A stretch of 64,000 nucleotides of DNA from Leucosporidium creatinivorum (lineage: Eukaryota; Basidiomycota; Microbotryomycetes; Leucosporidiales; Leucosporidiaceae). A model generated the notes under the pieces. That model had not been told where the DNA came from and searched no databases. It saw only the letters and a list, made by a program, of their open reading frames with translations. The DNA is taken from assembly GCA_001600635.1 (NCBI GenBank), contig BCKL01000021.1, forward strand, positions 310,001 through 374,000, written 5' to 3'. Position 1 is the stretch's first letter; every line of letters starts with the position of its first letter. A program made the position numbers and the translations under genes. Below are positions 56,193 to 64,000 of the stretch, piece after piece.

Positions 56193-59100
56193 CTCCCTAA
56201 TTCTACTTTACTATTTTACCAACCCCCAATCGCCCATCCTGGCGCCCCTCCGCTCGAGCGACTCGCGGCATCCCTCCCGAACCAGCTCTCGCGGTTCGCT
56301 GCACGAGGCAGAGTACAGCCCTCCTCTCGCGTCGCCTCCCTCCAACTTCTTCACCACCCTTGGCGCTCCTCCACCAAGCTACGCCTCCTCCTCGTCGGCC
56401 TACACAGCGCCGCTCTCTCCGCCGAGCCGGTCGAGGAGCGTACCATCCCTCTCCAACCTCTCCTTCACCAGCGTGCAGCCACCGCCGGCATGGCCTCCCG
56501 CCGCTAACGAGGATCGCCCGCATCTGTATAGCCGACACTCAGCGACCTCTGTGCCGCGAGCAGACGAGTTCCAGCCACAGCTCCCCGTCTCGGACCTCTT
56601 CGACGACTACGAAGTCGACCAGGGATCAGGAGATGAAGCGCTCGAATTTCGTCGCCGGAGGAGATCATCTTCAGCAAGAGCGGCGGCACCCATCGCCGTT
56701 CCGCTAGCAGGCCTCGGCTCCATCCCCTCAAATCTCCACCGACGAACGACCGAGCAAAAAATGCCGAGAGCTCGTAGAAGCAGCAATACTGCAGAAGAGT
56801 CTCTCGCTCAAGCGGTGCGCTCCCTATCACTCTGTTGAGCGAATCCTCGCTGACCGATAGTATTCTCAGCCGACCCTCCCCACCGCCCGTTCGCCAGCAT
56901 CCCTCCCGACCTCACGACTCTGGTCGCTGGTCTTCCTCTTCCTCCAATCTCTCTCCGTCATCCCATCCCTCATCGGCTTCTTCTACGCCGTCCACCGCTT
57001 CTACAACGCCCCACCACACCTCGTCTCCGCCGCTTCGACATGGGACGACAGCGGTTCAGCAGTCGGCGTCACCGAAAGCCGAAGCACTCGCCTCGACTGG
57101 TTCATCGCGGGGATGTGGGCGCTCGCATGCGCCTACTTCAGTCACTCGCTCGCCAAGGGACTTCTTCGACGCTGGCTCGTCTACTACTCTCTCCTCCCGA
57201 CTTTCATCCGCGTCGTCAGCCTACAAGCCATCTGCTGGCCTCTCACCGTCACCACTCATCGACTGCTTACCTTCGACCAACCCGTTGCGGCATGGCTCAT
57301 CTGCGCTACAACGGCCGCCATCTCGGTGAGCTCAATCTGAGCCGCGCGAATCGCTCACTCGCTGACTTCCTCGCGCCCTCAGAACGTCATTCAGATCTGG
57401 GTCACGAGCAACATAGTCGAACGCAAGGATCGTCGAGGGCAACAACGGTGGCAGATCCTCTCCGTCGTCGTCGGCGCCGTGCTCGGACCCGGAGTTCGAA
57501 CGGAAAAGTTCCGCAAGAGCGAGCGAGTGCTGAGCTGGAAGAAGGTGCTCTGGGGAACGGTAGCGCCGTTCGCTCTGCTGGGATGGGTGACGACCAACGC
57601 TCTGCTGTGGCAGCAGTTCGCGGCGAGGTACAAGGGTGGAGGAGGAGTGAGCCTGGGAGGGCCGAAGCTCAACCACGTCGTCGGAGTGGGAGGGATGCAG
57701 GGGCTCACCCTCGTCGACCTCGACCGTCAAGCCGACGTTCGCATCGTCATCCTCGTCACCTCATCATGGACGAACCGCTCCCGCACCAACCGCAACACCT
57801 TCCGCCAATCCTCGGTTCTCCTCATCCCTTCCTCCTCCACCTCCATCTCCATCACCTACCGCTTCCTTCTCGGCTCGGCACCTTCTCCTCAAACGGCGGC
57901 GAAGGCGGGCCCAGGCATCGAAGCCGAAGCAAGCGAGTTTGGCGACATGCTCCTCGTGCCGGCGCACGATGGCTACGCCGATCTGAGCAGGAAGATCTAC
58001 GAGGGATGGAAATGGGCGGGACAGCTCGATGTCGACTATGTGTTCAAGACGGATGATGATATCCTGTTGAGGATGGACATTCTCGCCAAGGAATTTGTCG
58101 CGCTCGGTCGGCGCAAGGAGTACTGGCAAGGGTTCGCTTACTGGTGAGTCGATTGCTTCTCTGTAGATGAGGATCAATCGCTGACTCCATCTCATGCGCA
58201 CACAGGGAGATCCCCGCCATCAAGGATGCCTCGAACAAGAACGCCGACTTTGCCTACGAGCTCTCCTCCTTCCCTCCCTACACCGCCGGCGCCCTCCACA
58301 TCCTCTCTCGCGATCTCGTCTCGCTCATCGCCCCTCCCGACGCCTCTCGCCTCTTCGTCATGAACGAGGACCAGAACCTCGGACTCTGGCTCTACCCTTC
58401 TGGCATCCGACCCATCCACGACCGTCGCATTCAGCAGGCGCAAGTCTGCGAGAACGACATGGTCGCCAAGCACTTCGGCGGGCAGTACAAGGAGCCCAAC
58501 GGGATCGGACCTCGCGAGATGTACCTCAACATCATCACCGGCCGCAAGCAATGCGAGGGCTTTCTCCAGCGATGGTGCGGAGTCTGCTACTCGTCCTGCC
58601 GCTCGCGCGACAACCATTGGCGCGACTGGGGATTCGCCTGCGACGAGATTAAGGGCGCTACTCTCTCCAATCGACCTTCCTCCGCTATCGCTACCCTCGA
58701 GGCGCCCGTCAAGACCCCCGCCGAGCCCTTCATCATGGGCAGCGCCGACGACCCTTGGGTCATTCCCGGCCTCCTCTCGCGCCACACCTCGCCTTTCTCC
58801 CACTCGGACGACTGGCACCTCCTCCATATGCTCTGCTGGACCACCGGCGAGGAGACGTTCCAGGAGCGACACTACCAGGCGCTTGAGACAATCTGGGCGC
58901 ATGAGCCGAGGGCAATCCTCTTCATGATGTCGACGTCGTTGCCCGAGGAATTCTTCGAGACATATACGAAGCATGGCTATGCTATCCACGTCGTTCGGAT
59001 TGGAGGAGCCGAGCTGCTACAGAGAGGATGGTTCTTGGGACCGCAGAGTGAGAGGTGGTTGACCGAGTGGGATCAATGGGCGAAGGGACCCAACTTGTGA

Positions 59101-60274
59101 GTTCATGGCGACGATCTACGCTCAAGCGCTCCGCTAATGATTCTTCTCGCTCTACAGCTACTCCCATCTCACCGACTACCTCCGCTACCTCTTCCTCTTC
59201 AAGTTCGGCGGAACCTGTGAGCTTCGTTTCCACGCGATCGAAAACTGTACTGACCCTCATAACGACATAGACCTCGACATGGACGCGCCATGGGTCCGCT
59301 CGCCGCCCAACAGCAATCTCGAGTTCATCGGCGCCGACTACGCGACCCTCGCCTCCGACCTCGACTGGACGCTCGACGAGGACGGCCTCTACCTCGCTCC
59401 TGGCGTGATGCGCTTCCGCAAAGGATGGACCCTCTTCAAGGACATCCTCGAGCAAGCCTTCTCCGCCACCTACCGCGCCGACTGCTTCAACTGTGTCGGC
59501 CCTCGCGCCATCACCCTCGGCGTCCGTCCTCGCCGCCGTCAACTCGAGCTCGCCGGCTTCACCATCGTCCCCTCCCATATCCTCTACCCCAAGAACTGGA
59601 TCACCTCCCACGAGCTCGTCAAGACTCTTCCACCAGGTCAAGCCGCCCTCGAGCTCGCCAAGATGGTCGAAACGTCCTGGTCGATCCACCTCTTCGGCAA
59701 GATGACCAACCATCTGCGCATCCAAAAGGGCAGCATCATCGGCGAGGCGTTCGATACCTTCTCCCTCGGCATTCCTCGTCGAGTAGGCTACCTCTCCACC
59801 TCGGACCGCGAGCTCGGCAAACCCTCTCTCGGGCAAGGACTCGAGCTTCGGGCGCCCAAGGTGTACCAGTACCGCCCGAGGTTATCGCTCATCGCCGAAG
59901 AGGTCAAGAACCTCGACCTCATCGGCTCGGTCGACGGTCGGTTCGATGGACTGGACCTCATCTTCGTCCGAGGAGCGAGGTCACCGAGGGTCGAGAAGGC
60001 CGAGGTGCGGGTCACTACTCGGCTAGGAGGGAAGGTCGCCTGGGCATCGTCGTCCTCGAGGCTACCGGGGCGCTCGCAGGCGGGAGATGGGGAGGTCAGC
60101 GGCGCGACCGAGCTGGTCATTTCGCTCGAGGATGCGACCCTGAGGGACTTGAACGCCGTGTTGGGATCGTTGAGGCTGGTGTCGGGTGGTAAAGGGTGGA
60201 AGGGCGATGAGCTTAGTATCAAGGTATCGTTTGGGGAGGAGAAGGCGGAAGCTGTGGTCGTCGTAGATGTATAG
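56193..60274 (+). CDS. Membrane-anchored double glycosyltransferase: GT31-like plus GT32-like fusion (5' end incomplete)
   Basis: Six exons (56193-56814, 56861-57325, 57383-58143, 58206-59096, 59158-59216, 59271-60274) join in phase into at least 1266 aa. The first 220 residues are Ser/Pro-rich and probably cytosolic. Five or so hydrophobic segments follow (LVFLFLQSLSVIPSLIGFFY, WFIAGMWALACAYFSHSLA, IRVVSLQAICWPLTV, AAWLICATTAAISNVIQIWV, VLWGTVAPFALLGWVTTNAL). A GT31-like domain comes next, with DVDYVFKTDDDILLRMD as the metal-binding DxD site and MNEDQNLGLWLYPSG downstream. The C-terminal third is GT32-like, with YLFLFKFGGTYLDMDAPWV (DxD) and NCVGPRAITLGV. Both catalytic motifs look intact, so one Golgi-type protein may add two sugars. 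No ATG lies in frame before 56761, so the true start is in an upstream exon. Confidence 0.85.
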
Positions 60275-60672
60275 AGGGGCCCCTTCACAATTCACGAGGG
60301 AAGATTCAAGGTCGTTCGCAATGAGCTGAGACTACCGAGAGCTCCAGGCTGTACCTCACCAGCCTCTTCCCAGCTGCCCAAGGTGTGAGTCTGAGGACAC
60401 TGAGGAGCGACTTTTCGGCGGAGAGCTCGGCGATGCTGGCTGGCGTCCCTCTGCTTGCTGCTCTCGGGAAGAGTGCAGAAAGCTGGTGGGGCCCCATTGA
60501 AGACGTGTAGCCCAACTTGACCTGCTCCTGGTGTAGCGTACTTACCACGCGCGCCGAGCTCCAAGTTCCAATCTCCAGCTCGCCTTTCCCGCTTCGTGCG
60601 CCTTTCTCTTCGCCTCCGCGTCGCTCCTCGTCCTTCTACTTCCCACATCAACTCGGATCAAGTCCTGGAAGA
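60275..60672. promoter_or_regulatory. Upstream region of the first Myb/SANT-like gene
   Basis: About 400 bp lie between the glycosyltransferase stop and the next ATG. The last 120 bp are pyrimidine-rich (for example CGCCTTTCTCTTCGCCTCC), like other leaders here. No gene is seen. Confidence 0.4.
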
Positions 60673-61649
60673 ATGGACACGAAGCCCTCGCTAGACCTCA
60701 GCTCGTACTCCTCACCCGATTCATCTCTTCCTCCACCTCAGGCTCCTCCGAGTCACGCCTCCCAAGCTGGGAAGTGCGGTTGCGTAGGCCGGCGGTGGCC
60801 AACGGAGGAAGGCGAGCTACTGCTTCGGTTAGTCCCCAAGTATAGCTCGAAGATCCACCGCATCTCCTGGGCGCCAATTGTCGAAGAGCTCGCTTTGCGC
60901 TATCCACCACCAGCGGGTCTCGCGCCGCGCACTGTCAAACAAGTGCAGGTCCACTGGTACAAGTGTAAGAGCAGTCCGGCTGGATGCTTCCTTGTTGTAC
61001 AATGAGTGGAGCTGACCGAGCTATCGCAGTGAGCAAGCAACAGTCCGCCGAGCCTGCTCCCGCCGAGCCTGCTCCCGCCGAGGCGACGCCGCAAGATGAC
61101 GACGAGGGCCATCATTACCCGTCGAAGAAGCACCGTACTGCGATTGTGGACCAACCATTCACACCTCAAGACGACGAGGATGTGCTCAACCTACACCGAA
61201 TCTGGCCGGGCCAGCTCAAGCGCATTGCCAGGTCGCTACTGCCTCCACGCCACAAACACGACATTCGAAGACGACTGGAGCATCTGTATGTATTACAACA
61301 TCGTCCGAGAAGGGATCAGGGAGCTTCACGGCTGAGACTCGCTCTTTTTCTCAGCCTCTCCCTATCGCCGAGCTCTGGCGCTTCGACGGCTCGCTCGCAC
61401 TCTCATCGCAAGCATCACCACCACGCTCGTCATAGATTCAGCACTGGCTTGAAAGGCGACTGTCACCGCCTAAATGCTCAAGATAGCCAACAGCGCAGCC
61501 CTGAAGCCAGCTCGGCTCTCGCCGTTCAGTCCCGCGAGTCCCGCGAGGCGCCCAAGGTGCTCAACACCTCGCCTCGCGCATGTCTTGAGCCGGCGACAAC
61601 CCTGGTGGAAGCACGTAACGCTCTAGGAGAACTCTCGAAGCCATGGTAG
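60673..61649 (+). CDS. Myb/SANT-like protein, tandem copy A
   Basis: Three exons (60673-60964, 61030-61285, 61355-61649) give 280 aa with phases closed. An N-terminal Ser/Pro-rich stretch is followed by a helical domain with Myb/SANT-type spacing: RRWPTEEGELLLRLV, then ISWAPIVEELALRYPPP, then PRTVKQVQVHWYK. A second short conserved part (PFTPQDDEDVLNLHRIWPGQ, RRRLEHL) lies in exon 2, and the protein ends with ELSKPW. Exon 2 carries a 15-bp duplication encoding AEPAPAEPAPAEA. Copies B and C lie directly downstream. DNA binding is inferred from the domain shape; I know no described family with this exact layout. Confidence 0.7.
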
Positions 61650-62041
61650 GCTTTGAGGGTCGCTGAGGGGGGCTTTAGGGGATCGCCGAGGTGCGGCGGC
61701 GGCAGTTCAGTGGGCTTCAGTTTTTGGAGCGGGGTAGAGCGCTGGCGTATTATCGTCCTATGTTGTTGAAGTACAGCTCTGGGTCCTCACTCCACCGAAA
61801 ACCTCTGTACTTGAGCTCGTCGCTTAGCTCGGCTTCGGCGATATTTCCGGGCGCGCTCTTCGTCTCTTGTCCTTCGCATGCGCTTATAGAGCACCTGAGT
61901 GCCCTTCATACCTTGAATGTGGAATCTACTTCTCGACCACCAGCTCACTTCGACATGGCAGCCCACAACTGCAGGCTTGACGCTTCACTCTTTCGCTTCC
62001 CGCCGTTCACTCGTTCAACTTCATCTCATCGCGGCGCCTTC

Positions 62042-63182
62042 ATGGACCTCAAGGACGATATATTCGGAGGTGACTCGGACAGCGACCTCGCAGATATAAC
62101 CTCTCCCCCTCCCCGTCAATACTACCCCGACTCCGACTCTGAATCCCCTCCCGCTCGCTCTCCCTCCCCGCTTCCAGCGCCAGCTCCAGCAACGGCTGCT
62201 CGCCCTTACAGACCATGGTCGGCGGAAGAGCTGGAGTATCTAGACCAAATCGTCGCGGCAGGTAGAGGCAGCGCTTCACGCGTTCGCTGGCCGCCAATTC
62301 TCGACCAGATGGCGAGGCGCTACCCTCCCTCTGAAGGCTGGCCCGCGAGGACAAAGAATCAGACGTGTGCGCAGTGGAACCATCAGCAGAGTGAGTCCCT
62401 TCGTGTCGCTGTCCCAAGGCTGCAGCTCACGCGACTATGCTTCGCAGCCAAACGACGCGCTTTCTCGCCCTCCAGCTGCGACCAAAGCCAAAGCAGCAGC
62501 CTCTACACCAGTGCAGAAAGTCAGCCCGGAGGACGAGCCCTTCACGGCTATCCACGATCGCGACCTGCTCGCCTTACATCGCCTCTGGCCCTCTCAGCCA
62601 ATTCGCATTGGACTGGCGTTGAAGCCTCCGCGTCGTAGGCGCCATGTCAAGGAGCGATTAGAGCATCTGTACGTACTCGATTCGCCGCTCTACGAGCCTT
62701 CAGTCGCCGTTTGCTCACTCGCTTCCATCGAACAGGCTCTCTGCTCCAGAAGCGCGCAAGCAAGAAGCAATTCGTGAGGCGCACAATCATCAAGTACTCC
62801 TTCGATTCCGGGCTGAACGAGATTCGGACCGAGTTCGCCAGGTGAGGCTTGCTCTTCATCCTGCTTGGGGCGACCGAAGGCTGACCTCCCCTTTCCTTTC
62901 GCAGGCAAGGGCCTCTGCGCCGTCTTCCTCTCGCCCATCTACAGCGGCAGGTTCAAGCAACGCTCAGCTATCACTCCCTTCTCCTCAGTCCACACCAGCA
63001 TCTCGGCCAAACCCCTCACGTCCACCGCCCGAAGCAGGGCCCGCTCGAGCTGCGCCGAAGTCGAAGCCTTTGAGGGCCGAGGAGAAGCGAAGCGTGCACC
63101 ACCTGTAACGGCATCTGAAGAGGGGGAAGGGTCATTCGGAGCGGCTTGGAAAGCTTTGGAGGAGCTGTCGAAGCCGTGGTAG
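62042..63182 (+). CDS. Myb/SANT-like protein, tandem copy B (frame does not close)
   Basis: The start MDLKDDIFGGDSDSDLAD precedes the same domain: YRPWSAEELEYLDQIVAAG, RVRWPPILDQMARRYPP, then PARTKNQTCAQWNHQ. Exon 1 is 62042-62390, ending in phase 1 like A and C. The next exon, after the best CAG acceptor (62447), must be read one base out of phase to give the conserved DEPFTAIHDRDLLALHRLWP and VKERLEHL. Near the end a second shift is needed to reach ALEELSKPW at 63182; the straight frame stops earlier at KRSVHHL. Copy B has an extra intron before the tail. It could be a decaying copy, carry assembly errors, or use unusual splicing. Confidence 0.55.
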
Positions 63183-63555
63183 TGCGGAAAACGAGGCTCG
63201 GCGGCGGCTCTGGACGTTCGCCGAACTGGCTGAGCTCAAGTTGAGGAGGGGAAGGGGAGCTGGAAGGTGGTTTTACTATTGCATGTGGCATATCTGTTGT
63301 ATTAGAAGTGGTTTTGTCAGCAACTTGTAACACTGCCGTCGAAAGAACGAGCTCGGGTGGGCTCGTATGCAGGGCCGGGCGCGTGAGAGCAGCCAGCATT
63401 CTTAAATGTGCTTGCGAATCGCTCCAAGTCGAGCAGAGCCTGATCTGAGCAAGTTCAAACCAGCGCGACCTCCGAGTGAATCGCGTTTCCCCTTGGTTTC
63501 CCCTCTTGGCTTCTCACTCTTCGCTCGTTCTGCTTCGTCTCGTCGCTTCGTTTGC
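63183..63555. other. Intergenic between Myb/SANT-like copies B and C
   Basis: This 370-bp stretch probably contains the promoter and leader of copy C (CT-rich just before its ATG). No other feature is seen. Confidence 0.35.
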
Positions 63556-64000
63556 ATGCCGTCCTCAAGCACTTCTTCATACACCGACTCGTTTCCAGAG
63601 CCCGAGCTACCTGCCGACCCCCTTCCGACTCGCCCCCCGTCGCCCAAACCGCCCGTCGCGCCCAACCCGCCTAAGTCGCGTGCTCCTCGCGAGGTCTACA
63701 GACGCTGGCCTCGGGAGGAGACAAAAGCTCTCCTAAAGCTCGTAGACTGCTGGAAGGCTGCTGCCGGTAAAATGAGGAAGAACATCCGGTGGACGACGAT
63801 TGTCGAGCAGCTCCTCCTGCGGTTCCCCGCTCCGCCTGGCTATCCACCACGGTCAACAGCTCAGGTTCGAGGGCATTGGAAGACCGTTGTCTCGAAGCGT
63901 AAGTACCTGCTACCGCCCGTTGTCCTCGTAATGCTAACTCGCTGCCTTCCACAGCAGCTGCGATTGGAGATCACCGCTCGCCAACACCAACGCCGTTACC
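63556..64000 (+). CDS. Myb/SANT-like protein, tandem copy C (3' cut by window edge)
   Basis: Exon 1 is 63556-63898. It encodes a Ser/Pro-rich start (MPSSSTSSYTDSFPEPELP) and the family domain: YRRWPREETKALLKLVDCW, IRWTTIVEQLLLRFPAPPGY, then PRSTAQVRGHWKTVVSK. The intron is at the same place and phase as in copies A and B (phase 1, right after the third helix). Exon 2 starts at 63955 (PAAIGDHRSPTP) and runs off the window. The conserved intron confirms tandem duplication. Confidence 0.65.
   Translation, partial: MPSSSTSSYTDSFPEPELPADPLPTRPPSPKPPVAPNPPKSRAPREVYRRWPREETKALLKLVDCWKAAAGKMRKNIRWTTIVEQLLLRFPAPPGYPPRSTAQVRGHWKTVVSKRKYLLPPVVLVMLTRCLPQQLRLEITARQHQRRY

Noticed and set aside
57040-58056. 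Long alternate-frame ORF over the glycosyltransferase gene
   Set aside because: It overlaps the conserved frame with both helices and the DxD motif. It is Arg/Ser-rich, as expected from an out-of-frame read of GC-rich coding DNA.

Overview
The window looks like nuclear DNA of a basidiomycete fungus, probably a Pucciniomycotina yeast of the Microbotryomycetes type. The genes are dense and intron-rich. Most introns are 45-70 nt, with GTGAGT/GTAAGT donors, a GCTGAC or GCTAAC branch site and a CAG acceptor. There is an intact single-chain urease, two DUF6534 membrane proteins (a family known mainly from basidiomycetes), and no bacterial or organellar signature. I found no transposon, virus-like element, CRISPR array or convincing tRNA. 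Gene models were built by hand; where I list exon coordinates, the reading phases were checked across the junctions unless stated otherwise.

Layout. 1-5.3 kb: the end of a helical-repeat gene, a small hypothetical gene, a MYND zinc-finger gene and a DUF6534 gene (the last two on minus). 6.3-13.3 kb (plus): a DUF2828 vWA-like protein, a secreted GDSL/SGNH hydrolase and the translation-linked ATPase OLA1/YchF in 14 exons. 13.6-16.8 kb (minus): a peroxisomal SCP2-domain protein and a second DUF6534 protein. 17.2-21.6 kb (plus): a 21-exon SART3/Prp24-type U4/U6 recycling factor with an 11-nt microexon. 21.9-26.8 kb (minus): a 1115-aa PH-domain protein and a DUF1264 (OBAP-type) protein. 27.8-37.0 kb (plus): three tandem secreted GMC oxidoreductases, two sharing a near-identical block that spans introns. 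37.2-41.1 kb (minus): urease, divergent from a phytanoyl-CoA-dioxygenase-like gene. 43.6-45.8 kb: a seven-helix membrane protein. 45.8-46.9 kb (minus) and 54.4-55.4 kb (plus): two paralogous histidine phosphatases with a shared 5' leader. Between them lie a 3.2-kb stretch without a confident gene, a RING-like/SUMO-interacting protein and an FAD monooxygenase. 56.2-60.3 kb: a giant membrane-anchored protein joining a GT31-like and a GT32-like glycosyltransferase. 60.7-64 kb: three tandem members of an unfamiliar Myb/SANT-like family, the last cut by the window edge.

The genes are mostly independent housekeeping or lineage-specific loci, not one pathway. The clearest local systems are the GMC oxidase array (secreted FAD oxidases that would yield H2O2), the urease gene, and the tandem Myb/SANT-like family. 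The two most unusual elements are the double-glycosyltransferase fusion and the Myb/SANT-like array.
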